A stretch of DNA of 6,891 bases, from the NCBI GenBank assembly GCA_031265595.1, contig JAISCM010000214.1, forward strand, positions 1 to 6,891, in the 5' to 3' direction. This DNA is from Tannerellaceae bacterium. GTDB taxonomy: Bacteria > Bacteroidota > Bacteroidia > Bacteroidales > Tannerellaceae. Position 1 is the first letter of the stretch; every line of letters begins with the position of its first letter. Of the stretch, positions 1 through 6,552 are shown one piece after another. The position numbers and the translations under genes were made by a program. A model generated the notes under the pieces. It ran no database searches. It was not told the origin of the DNA and saw only the letters and a list, made by a program, of their open reading frames with translations.

Positions 1-2048
1 CCCAGTTCGCCGGCTTTGCTTAAATCGGCGATTCCTCTGTTGGCGTCGCCTTGTGAGAGCCTTGCCAGGCCGCGGTTGAAATAAGCTTCGGCAAAATCAG
101 GGTCGCGTATTATTGCTTCGGTATAATCCTGGATTGCCGCCCGGAAATCACGTTGCGAACAACGGAGGTTTCCCCTGTTGAAATACGCATAGATAAATTC
201 CGGGTTCAGTTTAATCACCATGTCATAATCGCGCACAATCAGTTCGTGCTCATGGGCCCTTTGATTGTCTTTCAAGCGGGTTGAAGAAGCATCATTCGTT
301 GCAGTTGTTGCCTGTTTACCGATATTGAAGTTCATGGAAGTAAGGTCGCTTGTTTCATTGCCCGACGATTGGGATAAGGTATATTCCAATTGTTTATAGC
401 GTACGACCGCCCGGTTGAAATACGCCATCACAAAGCCGGGGTCTATCGTTAATACTTTGTCGTAATCTTTAATAGCTTCTGCAAAATCCTGTACTAACAT
501 ATAATCTAATGCCCGCCCGAAATAAGCATTTACATTCGCAGGGTCTTTTTCTATTTCGGCTGAATAATCATTGATTGAAGCAAAATGCGCCGCTATCTGG
601 CCTTCGGTTAAAGCCGCTTCCTGATTGGTGAGAAGTAATTTGCGGGTGAGCAGCATCCGGGTGTTGAAGACTTCCACCATCTTGTCGTAATAGAGCAGCT
701 TCTTCACCTGGTCGGCTTTTTCATAATAGGTAAGAACAAATAAAGGTTCAAGGTCTACCCGTACGTTCTTATCCTGCACGCGGCCTCTGATATCGCTCTG
801 GTATTTACTCTTTCGTTCTTCATCTTTATCATACACCACCAGGCGGTTAAACTTATTGATACTCTTATCAGACTGCTCGCGGGTGTTTTCATCCGGGTTT
901 GTTGCATCGGCTGTAGCGGAAGGGGCGTCGCCACCCGATGTTCCGGTTTGCTGCCCTTTATTCAGTTTTTCTTCTATTTCAAAGGCCGTCCAATAGTCGC
1001 GGTCGGCCCCTGCATTATCCCGCATTTTACGTTTGGCTTCGGAACGCGCATAATAACCCGGCACGAAGTTGGGGTATTGTTCGATAACTACGCTGAAGTC
1101 TTGTACCGAACCACCGTAATCACCGGTTTCATATCGAAGCAAAGCCCTGTTATAATAGGCCATATAATTGTCGGGCTCTTCTTCAATAACGACATCAAAG
1201 TCTTCTATCGCCCGGTTGTTATCGCCTACCTGGAAACGTAAGAGCCCCCGGTTGAAGCGGGCTATCAGGTTCCGGCTATCCCAACTGATCACCTGGTCGT
1301 AATCGGCCATCGCCCCCCGCAGATCATTCAATTGATAACGCACCAGCCCGCGATTGATATAAAAGCCGCTTTCGCGTGTATTCAGGCGGATCGCTTCATT
1401 CAGATCCGCTAAGGCGCCATCCAGATCGTGCATCTGATAATGAACGATCGCCCGGTTGCCATAAGCCGGTGCATAATAGGGATCCATGTTTATCGCTACA
1501 TTATAATCCTGTAGCGCCTGTATCGTATCTCCTTTTTCAAGGTACATGGCGCCACGGGTAAGGTAATTCATGGCATACCTGGAGTGGGCTTTCATTAAGC
1601 CGTCAAACACTGTTTCGGCGCCGTCGTAATCTTTTTTCTGGATATAAGCCACGGCTTTATTAACAAGCATCTGACGGTCTTCCGGCCTGAAGCCAAGCCC
1701 TTTGTCGTAGTCTTCAATTGCTCCGTTATAATCATCCTGGCTCTGGCGGGCGATCCCACGGGCAAAGTAAGCCTGCACCAAAAAGGGGTTCCGCTCCAGA
1801 CACAACGTACAGTCTTCCTCGGCTCCCTTAAAATCATCCAGGTTTATTTTGGCTACGGCGCGATAGAAGTAAGGCTCCGCCATCCACGGCTTCGCCCTGA
1901 TGACCTGATTAAAATATTGGATCGACAGGACGTAATCCTCAAAATAAAGAGCATTACGTCCTATAGTTAGTACTCTGTCTGTATTAATCTGTGCAAACAA
2001 CGTTGACGAACAGATAGATAAGATTATAAAAAATATTGTCTTTTTCAT
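1..2048 (-). CDS. Secreted TPR-repeat protein, 3' end cut by window edge
   Basis: The frame is open from the ATG at 2048 to base 1, giving 682 full codons and no stop, so the C-terminus lies outside the window. Residues 1-19 look like a Sec signal peptide (MKK, hydrophobic core, then LFA|Q), so the mature protein is probably periplasmic or envelope-associated. About ten tetratricopeptide repeats of roughly 34 residues fill 23-360, with recurring AYFNRG / G-D-Y-x-x-A-I-x-D-Y-D-x-V-I-x-x-x-P patterns. Residues 361-425 form a polar, charged, non-TPR linker, and 426-500 are helical-looking but degenerate. TPRs resume at about 506-555, are broken by a Ser/Thr/Asn-rich insert (about 556-606), and resume at 607-683. 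TPR arrays mediate protein-protein contacts; no catalytic domain is seen. It is the last visible gene of the ruvX-def-carboxyltransferase-carrier set, 40 bases after the carrier. Its partner and function are unknown. The family call is secure; the specific role is not. Confidence 0.93.
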   Translation of the reverse strand, partial: MKKTIFFIILSICSSTLFAQINTDRVLTIGRNALYFEDYVLSIQYFNQVIRAKPWMAEPYFYRAVAKINLDDFKGAEEDCTLCLERNPFLVQAYFARGIARQSQDDYNGAIEDYDKGLGFRPEDRQMLVNKAVAYIQKKDYDGAETVFDGLMKAHSRYAMNYLTRGAMYLEKGDTIQALQDYNVAINMDPYYAPAYGNRAIVHYQMHDLDGALADLNEAIRLNTRESGFYINRGLVRYQLNDLRGAMADYDQVISWDSRNLIARFNRGLLRFQVGDNNRAIEDFDVVIEEEPDNYMAYYNRALLRYETGDYGGSVQDFSVVIEQYPNFVPGYYARSEAKRKMRDNAGADRDYWTAFEIEEKLNKGQQTGTSGGDAPSATADATNPDENTREQSDKSINKFNRLVVYDKDEERKSKYQSDIRGRVQDKNVRVDLEPLFVLTYYEKADQVKKLLYYDKMVEVFNTRMLLTRKLLLTNQEAALTEGQIAAHFASINDYSAEIEKDPANVNAYFGRALDYMLVQDFAEAIKDYDKVLTIDPGFVMAYFNRAVVRYKQLEYTLSQSSGNETSDLTSMNFNIGKQATTATNDASSTRLKDNQRAHEHELIVRDYDMVIKLNPEFIYAYFNRGNLRCSQRDFRAAIQDYTEAIIRDPDFAEAYFNRGLARLSQGDANRGIADLSKAGEL

Positions 2049-2069
2049 TTATCATTAAATGTTGAAAGA

Positions 2070-2077
2070 CAAAAATA
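2070..2077 (-). promoter_or_regulatory. Possible -7 promoter element before the TPR gene
   Basis: On the minus strand this reads TATTTTTG, a match to the Bacteroidota -7 consensus TAnnTTTG, 21 bases before the TPR start codon in the 40-base gap after the carrier gene. No TTTG-type -33 element lies at the usual distance, and the region is A/T-rich, so a chance match is quite possible. If real, it would let the TPR gene be transcribed separately from the operon. Confidence 0.25.
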
Positions 2078-2088
2078 AGTAATTTATC

Positions 2089-2406
2089 TTATTTCGGATC
2101 TATTTTTATCATCAAATGAGATTTACTTAACTTATCTCCCTCTTTTACAAGGACATCTTTTACTGTTCCCGACAGGGGAGCGGCGATACGGTTCATCATT
2201 TTCATTGCCTCAAGAATTAATAATAATTCACCTTCTTTAACCTCCTGCCCTTCTTTTACCATGATCCGGATAACCGTACCCGGAAGCGTTGAATAAACTT
2301 CTCCCAATTCATGTTTATGCCATAACGGGCGATTCTTATATTTAGTAGTAAGTAACGTTTTATACTTACGGGCGGTAACTACAAACTCTACAAGTTGATT
2401 TTCCAT
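2089..2406 (-). CDS. Biotin carboxyl carrier protein (biotin/lipoyl attachment domain)
   Basis: This small carrier has 105 residues from the ATG at 2406. The C-terminal part (about 38-104) is a complete biotinyl domain: LPGTV, VKEGQEVKEGE, the biotinylation motif EAMKM with the acceptor Lys69, then APLSGTV and VKEGD, the expected two-fold hammerhead pattern. The first 37 residues are basic and not conserved as a domain; they may dock on the partner enzyme. The role by family is to carry carboxybiotin between a biotin carboxylase or decarboxylase and the carboxyltransferase encoded just upstream. A longer start at 2445 (13 extra residues) would overlap the upstream gene by 20 bases. I prefer 2406 because it leaves a clean 19-base gap after the upstream stop and an A-rich leader typical of this phylum. 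It could serve propionyl-CoA carboxylase, methylmalonyl-CoA decarboxylase or a related enzyme. Confidence 0.9.
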   Translation of the reverse strand: MENQLVEFVVTARKYKTLLTTKYKNRPLWHKHELGEVYSTLPGTVIRIMVKEGQEVKEGELLLILEAMKMMNRIAAPLSGTVKDVLVKEGDKLSKSHLMIKIDPK

Positions 2407-2425
2407 ACGTTGTTTTTTCAATTCG

Positions 2426-3973
2426 TTAGAAGGGGGGAAGCCCATGTTTCTTTGCCGGCCTGTATTCTTCTTTCAATACAGAAAGTTTCAAGGCATGCAA
2501 TAATAAGGAGCGCGTTTCCTTTGGCTCGATCACGGAATCAATAAATCCTTTAGATGCCGCCACATACGGATTGGCAAATTTCTCGATATATTCCTTTACT
2601 TTTTGCTGGCGCACAACATCCTGATCGTCTGCTTCCATTATTTCTTTACGGAAGATAATATTTGCAGCGCCTTCAGGCCCCATCACGGCTATTTCGGCTG
2701 TAGGCCAGGCAAATGTAAAGTCGGCGCCTAAGTGGCGTGAGTTCATTGCGATATAACCTCCTCCGTAGGCTTTTCTCAGGATCACCGTGATCTTAGGCAC
2801 GGTAGCTTCCGAATAGGCATATAATACCTTGGCGCCGTGACGGATCACGCCGGCATGTTCCTGGTCTACGCCCGGCAGGTAGCCCGGCATATCTTCCAAG
2901 GTTATAATCGGGATATTAAACGAATCGCAGAAACGGATGAAGCGGGCGGCCTTATCCGAACTGTCGCAATCCAGCACGCCGGCTAATACCATCGGCTGAT
3001 TAGCCACAAAGCCAACGGTCTCGCCATCCATACGTCCGAAGCCTATTACAATGTTAGCCGCCCATAGCTCCTGTACTTCAAGGAAGTCGGACTCGTCTAC
3101 CAGGCATTGGATAATGTCGCGTACGTCATAAGGCAGCTTGGGATCGGCAGGGATAATCGTTCCGATATTCAGTGGGGAGGTAGGGTCTTGAGGCGCTATT
3201 GATTTGGCTTTTGTTGTATTATTCCAGGGAATAAAGCTAACCAGGCGCTTGATCTGCTCGAAACATTCCTGTTCGCTTATGGCATAGAAATGGGCATTAC
3301 CCGTTATTTCTGCATGAACACGGGCGCCTCCCAGATCTTCCATAGATATATCTTCGCCCAATACCGTCTTAATAACATTGGGCCCGGTGATAAACATTTT
3401 AGAGATGTTTTCTACAACAAACACAAAGTCGGTCAATGCCGGAGAGTACACCGCGCCGCCGGCACAAGGGCCTAAGATAAGCGAGATTTGAGGAATAACG
3501 CCCGAAGCAATCGTATTCCGGTAGAATATTTCTCCATAGCCGGCCAGGGCCTGAACGCCTTCCTGTATACGGGCTCCTCCCGAATCATTAATACCGATAA
3601 TGGGGCATTTCATCTTCAGCGCATGATCCATGATCTTTGTGATCTTGCGGGCGTGCTGCAAGCCTAATGAACCGCCGGCTACCGTGAAGTCTTGTGCATA
3701 GATACAAACAGGCGCTCCAAAAATGGTACCGGTACCGGTCACTACCCCGTCGCCGGGAAAGTCTTTTTTATCCATCCCGAAATCATGTCCGTCATGCTTT
3801 ACAAACATATCGTATTCGTGAAACGAATCCGGGTCTAATAAGGATAAGATACGCTTACGCGCCGTCAGTTTACCCATTGCTTCCTGTTTCTCGATGGCGG
3901 CTTCTCCCCCGCCCTTCTCAGCAACAGCTTTCCTTGCGCGCAAGGCTTGGATGTTTTTTTCTAAATCTGTCAT
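2426..3973 (-). CDS. Acyl-CoA carboxylase beta subunit / methylmalonyl-CoA decarboxylase alpha subunit (carboxyltransferase)
   Basis: The 515-residue protein has the full double-crotonase carboxyltransferase fold of the PccB/MmdA family, whose members are usually about 510-520 residues. The N-terminal half carries GDGVVTG (74-80), the oxyanion motif SGGARIQEG (131-139), GPCAGGAVYSPA (168-179) and FITGP (194-198). The C-terminal half carries DMPGYLPG (361-368), DQEHAG (370-375) and RKAYGGGYIAM (400-410). It moves a carboxyl group between carboxybiotin and an acyl-CoA in the cytoplasm; propionyl-/methylmalonyl-CoA is the likeliest substrate, but direction and substrate cannot be read from sequence. 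The start at 3973 (MTDLEKN) was chosen because the in-frame upstream start at 4027 would overlap def, add 18 residues without family-like character, and lengthen the protein beyond the norm. It lies 20 bases after def and 19 bases before the biotin carrier, its evident partner. No biotin carboxylase or membrane decarboxylase gene is adjacent. Confidence 0.95.
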   Translation of the reverse strand: MTDLEKNIQALRARKAVAEKGGGEAAIEKQEAMGKLTARKRILSLLDPDSFHEYDMFVKHDGHDFGMDKKDFPGDGVVTGTGTIFGAPVCIYAQDFTVAGGSLGLQHARKITKIMDHALKMKCPIIGINDSGGARIQEGVQALAGYGEIFYRNTIASGVIPQISLILGPCAGGAVYSPALTDFVFVVENISKMFITGPNVIKTVLGEDISMEDLGGARVHAEITGNAHFYAISEQECFEQIKRLVSFIPWNNTTKAKSIAPQDPTSPLNIGTIIPADPKLPYDVRDIIQCLVDESDFLEVQELWAANIVIGFGRMDGETVGFVANQPMVLAGVLDCDSSDKAARFIRFCDSFNIPIITLEDMPGYLPGVDQEHAGVIRHGAKVLYAYSEATVPKITVILRKAYGGGYIAMNSRHLGADFTFAWPTAEIAVMGPEGAANIIFRKEIMEADDQDVVRQQKVKEYIEKFANPYVAASKGFIDSVIEPKETRSLLLHALKLSVLKEEYRPAKKHGLPPF

Positions 3974-3993
3974 AATGATTGATCTATAATGTT

Positions 3994-4551
3994 TCACTTT
4001 CCTACAGCCTTCGTTCTGTAAGAGCAATTCGTTGTTCCTTTTATAATATTAGTTAGTTTGCCCTTATTCATTTGCTTGCGTATGGCAGAGATATTGTCTA
4101 TGAATACATGGCCTTCCAGGTGTTCATACTCATGCTGTACGATACGCGCGGCGAAACCTTCTATTTCTTCTTCATGCTCCGCCAGGTTTTCGTCTTTATA
4201 GCTGATACGTATCTTTGCCGGGCGGAATACTTTTTCATGTATACCGGGCAGGCTTAAACAACCTTCTTCCAGCGAGATCTCTTCTTCGCTCCGCTCTATG
4301 ATCAAGGGATTGATCATCGCCCGTTTAAATCCTTTACATTCAGGGAAGTCATCAGCCATCACATCACCATCTACAACAAACATGCGGAGAGACAGCCCCA
4401 CCTGTGGCGCGGCCAGTCCCACGCCATCGGCATGATACATGGTTTCAAACATATTGGCTACTAACTCTTTTAATTGGGGGTAATCTTCCGGCACTTCTTC
4501 GGCTTCTTTCCTTAAAACCTGCTGCCCATATAGGTATATTGATAAAACCAT
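3994..4551 (-). CDS. def: Peptide deformylase
   Basis: This 185-residue protein removes the N-formyl group from nascent polypeptides at the ribosome, using a bound metal (normally Fe2+). All three family motifs are present: GVGLAAPQ (motif 1, 43-50), EGCLS (motif 2, 96-100, metal ligand Cys98) and QHEYEHLEG (motif 3, 139-147, ligands His140 and His144, catalytic Glu141). The residue before the second His is Glu143, where many deformylases have Asp (HExDH), a conservative change. The length fits Bacteroidota deformylases, which often have an insertion between motifs 1 and 2 and a lysine-rich tail like the one here. The ATG at 4551 lies 10 bases after the ruvX stop in an A/T-rich leader without a Shine-Dalgarno, so the two genes are almost surely co-transcribed. 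The identification is secure. Confidence 0.97.
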   Translation of the reverse strand: MVLSIYLYGQQVLRKEAEEVPEDYPQLKELVANMFETMYHADGVGLAAPQVGLSLRMFVVDGDVMADDFPECKGFKRAMINPLIIERSEEEISLEEGCLSLPGIHEKVFRPAKIRISYKDENLAEHEEEIEGFAARIVQHEYEHLEGHVFIDNISAIRKQMNKGKLTNIIKGTTNCSYRTKAVGK

Positions 4552-4561
4552 AAAAATTTTA

Positions 4562-4981
4562 TTAGTATGTTCTTCTGCTTTCTAAATAGGATTGCAAAAT
4601 GATCACGGCGCTAATCTCATCAATTAATGCTTTTTGCCTCCTTGTTTTTTTCTTTGCTCCTCCTTCTATCAATGCTCTTTGAGCCAATACGGAAGTAAAG
4701 CGTTCATCGTAATACTGTACAGGTATATCCGGTATTGTTCGTTTCAGACAGGTAACAAATGCTTCTACATATTTCATGTTTTCAGATGCTTCGTTATTCA
4801 TCTGCTTCGGAAGCCCTACCACAAACAGGTCTACCGGTTCGCGTGATATGTAATTGCTAAGATAACTCATAAGTTCGCCGCTCGGAACTGTAGTCAGACC
4901 GTTAGCAATCAATTGCAACGTATCCGTAACCGCCAAACCGGAACGTTTACGCCCATAATCTATGGCTACTATCCTTCCCAT
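4562..4981 (-). CDS. ruvX: RuvX/YqgF family RNase H-fold nuclease (putative Holliday junction resolvase / pre-16S rRNA processing)
   Basis: From the ATG at 4981 the protein has 139 residues, close to the 138 of E. coli YqgF. It shows the RNase H-like fold motifs of the family: [15 protein letters not shown] (6-20, catalytic Asp8), VVGLP (54-58), YDERFTS (91-97, Glu93) and [13 protein letters not shown] (118-130, Asp121). Family members act in 16S rRNA 5'-end maturation and were earlier proposed as Holliday junction resolvases; the sequence does not tell which role applies here. The frame stays open to 5146, but the extra 55 residues are Cys-rich, non-conserved and overlap the end of the sugar transferase gene, so 4981 is chosen. 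A near-perfect -7 promoter element ends only 7 bases before this ATG. It heads the five-gene set that continues with def. Confidence 0.95.
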   Translation of the reverse strand: MGRIVAIDYGRKRSGLAVTDTLQLIANGLTTVPSGELMSYLSNYISREPVDLFVVGLPKQMNNEASENMKYVEAFVTCLKRTIPDIPVQYYDERFTSVLAQRALIEGGAKKKTRRQKALIDEISAVIILQSYLESRRTY

Positions 4982-4988
4982 GCGGGGG

Positions 4989-4996
4989 CAAAGGTA
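4989..4996 (-). promoter_or_regulatory. Bacteroidota-type -7 promoter element before ruvX
   Basis: The minus strand reads TACCTTTG, a full match to the TAnnTTTG consensus of the phylum's primary sigma factor, followed by CCCCCGC and the ruvX ATG. A TTTG lies upstream (5021-5024), 24 bases away, which is a little further than the usual -33 spacing, so the upstream element is uncertain. Transcription would begin at about 4981-4985, so the ruvX message would have almost no leader. It probably drives ruvX, def, the carboxyltransferase, the carrier and perhaps the TPR gene. Confidence 0.68.
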
Positions 4997-5052
4997 CGAT
5001 AAAAAAGGATACGGATTACACAAATGCGCTAAAAGTGTGCAGCTCGTACGTT

Positions 5053-6453
5053 TTAATAAGCATTTCTTTCGCCTTTGAACATATTCAGTATGGTAACAAC
5101 TATTATTTTCAGGTCGAGAACAAAAGACCAGTTCTCGATATACCATACATCCCGTTTCACCCGGCCTTCCATTTGCTCAAGTGTTTTTGTTTCTCCCCTG
5201 TAGCCGGTTACCTGCGCCCAGCCGGTTACTCCCGGTTTAACTAAGTGGCGGATCATATATTTATCGATAAGGGCCGAATATTGTTCGGTATGTTTAAGCA
5301 TGTGCGGGCGGGGGCCTACTACAGACATGTCTCCTTTCAATACATTTATAAATTGGGGAAATTCGTCCAGGTTTGTTTTACGTAGAAAGTCGCCTAACCG
5401 GGTTTTACGCGGGTCGTCTTTGGCGGCTTGTAAGGTGTCGGCGTCTGAGTTCACTTTCATTGTCCGGAACTTATAACATTCAAAATCCCGTCCGTACAAG
5501 CCTGTCCGCTTTTGTTTGAACAGAACCGGGCCGGGCGACGTTATCTTGATCAATGCTCCCAATACAATATATAATATGGGATAGACCGCTATCAATATAA
5601 AAAAAGAAAACACTATATCAAAGCTTCTTTTAATCGCACGGTTAAAGGCAGATTGAAGGGGCTCTTTCCGTACAGATAATAATGGAATGGATTCCATTAC
5701 CTCCATTACGAGCGTTTTCTTTACATTCCGGTAAAATTCGGGAACAATATAAAAGCGTATCATATTCTTCTCCGAGAAATTCAAAAGCTTCAGTATCTTC
5801 TCATCCCGCGTTCCCGGCAATGTACAATAAATCTCGTCGATATCATTTGCCAGTACATACTTGCTTACTTCATCTGTTTTACCTAAGAAATGAGGAAGTA
5901 CGTCCTTCAGTTGGGTATTATCGTCGAAAAATCCCATTACGATGAAGCCATACGCCAGTTCTTCCGTCATTAAGCGGTATAGCTCCATTCCGTTTTTACC
6001 GGCTCCGATTATGATGATACGCTTGAAGTTGTACCCTTTCCGGCGATATATCTTTAAAACAACCCGTACAAAGACCCTCCACAATGAAAAAACGACCACC
6101 AAAACGGCATAATAAACAATCAGGAAGGTAGCCAACGTATCCCCTACATTAAGAAATATAAGGCAGGTAGCAAATAAAAAGATAAAAAGCGTTACCAGAA
6201 GAATCGAACGCTGCACAACCTTATCAATAAAGACTACCGAAAGGTGTAACTGGATAGGAACAAAATAAAGGGCAAAAAAGTAACAAAAGTTCAGGAGCAG
6301 AACGACCTCCCTCAACGACCCGGTTATCGCGTATGCATAATAGTCGCCCAACCAATAATAAATCACAAAGAATAAAAGATTTAATACGATCAAATCTCCT
6401 ACTCCTATTAACCATTGGATCAGATTTCCGCGCTTTTTGTAATTCAATTCCAT
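5053..6453 (-). CDS. Undecaprenyl-phosphate sugar-1-phosphate transferase (WcaJ-like, polyprenyl glycosylphosphotransferase)
   Basis: The 466-residue membrane protein moves a sugar-1-phosphate (often glucose or galactose) from a UDP-sugar to undecaprenyl phosphate, the first step of exopolysaccharide, capsule or O-glycan building. The N-terminal half has four likely membrane helices (about 11-33, 47-70, 82-102, 106-127) and a Rossmann-like CoA-binding-type domain with IIIIGAGKNG (146-155). The C-terminal catalytic domain starts at about 270 with a hydrophobic re-entrant helix (278-301), SPGP (306-309), KQKRTG (313-318), ECYKFRTM (325-332), the catalytic Asp-Glu pair in NLDEFPQ (361-367), GDMSVVGPRP (374-383) and KPGVTGWAQVTGYRG (406-420). 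The length is typical of the full WcaJ/EPS transferase type. The sugar specificity is not readable. No other glycan genes are adjacent, so it looks like a stand-alone gene with its own promoter. The ATG at 6453 is the first in frame and gives a normal N-terminus. Confidence 0.94.
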   Translation of the reverse strand: MELNYKKRGNLIQWLIGVGDLIVLNLLFFVIYYWLGDYYAYAITGSLREVVLLLNFCYFFALYFVPIQLHLSVVFIDKVVQRSILLVTLFIFLFATCLIFLNVGDTLATFLIVYYAVLVVVFSLWRVFVRVVLKIYRRKGYNFKRIIIIGAGKNGMELYRLMTEELAYGFIVMGFFDDNTQLKDVLPHFLGKTDEVSKYVLANDIDEIYCTLPGTRDEKILKLLNFSEKNMIRFYIVPEFYRNVKKTLVMEVMESIPLLSVRKEPLQSAFNRAIKRSFDIVFSFFILIAVYPILYIVLGALIKITSPGPVLFKQKRTGLYGRDFECYKFRTMKVNSDADTLQAAKDDPRKTRLGDFLRKTNLDEFPQFINVLKGDMSVVGPRPHMLKHTEQYSALIDKYMIRHLVKPGVTGWAQVTGYRGETKTLEQMEGRVKRDVWYIENWSFVLDLKIIVVTILNMFKGERNAY

Positions 6454-6472
6454 ATAACAGGATAAAATCTCA

Positions 6473-6480
6473 CAAAAGTA
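6473..6480 (-). promoter_or_regulatory. Bacteroidota-type -7 promoter element before the sugar transferase
   Basis: The minus strand reads TACTTTTG, matching TAnnTTTG, 19 bases before the ATG at 6453. It lies just downstream of the terminator of the preceding gene, exactly where a new promoter is expected. No clear -33 TTTG is seen at normal spacing. The predicted leader is about 12-16 bases. Confidence 0.55.
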
Positions 6481-6497
6481 AACAATATTTTATAAGT

Positions 6498-6530
6498 AAA
6501 AAAAAGACTGCAATAGAATTGCAGTCTTTT
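6498..6530 (-). terminator. Intrinsic terminator of the OmpA-family gene
   Basis: A perfect 13-base inverted repeat (6502-6514 against 6518-6530, core GACTGCAAT) with a 3-base loop is followed on the minus strand by a run of eight T (6505-6498, partly shared with the stem). It starts 22 bases after the stop codon of the OmpA-family gene. On the plus strand the hairpin is followed by only four T and no plus-strand gene reads into it, so it is assigned to the minus strand. Confidence 0.88.
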
Positions 6531-6552
6531 ACATTATTATCCGTGTAATTTC

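Noticed and set aside
948..1561. Plus-strand open frames (97 and 61 codons) opposite the TPR gene
   Set aside because: They lie antisense to a clear TPR coding frame; their residues mirror the repeated codons and show no domain or start context.
1595..1837. Minus-strand 80-codon frame inside the TPR gene
   Set aside because: It is an alternate frame of the same strand; the TPR frame reads through it with intact repeats.
1..2048. Repeated DNA segments resembling a CRISPR or tandem repeat array
   Set aside because: The periodicity of about 102 bases follows from 34-residue TPR units; the DNA repeats are diverged and fully coding.
2407..2445. Longer start for the biotin carrier at 2445
   Set aside because: It would overlap the carboxyltransferase gene by 20 bases and adds only a polar tail; the 2406 start leaves a normal gap. 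It is not fully excluded.
3974..4027. Longer start for the carboxyltransferase at 4027
   Set aside because: The 18 extra residues overlap the def coding region and do not resemble the family N-terminus, which begins well at MTDLEKN.
4997..5052. Possible terminator between the sugar transferase and ruvX
   Set aside because: Only a 4-base ACAC/GTGT pairing with a large loop precedes a T-rich stretch; this is too weak to call.
4982..5146. N-terminal extension of ruvX by 55 residues
   Set aside because: The extension overlaps the 3' end of the sugar transferase gene, has no family similarity, and includes the promoter-like element; the 4981 start gives the normal family length.
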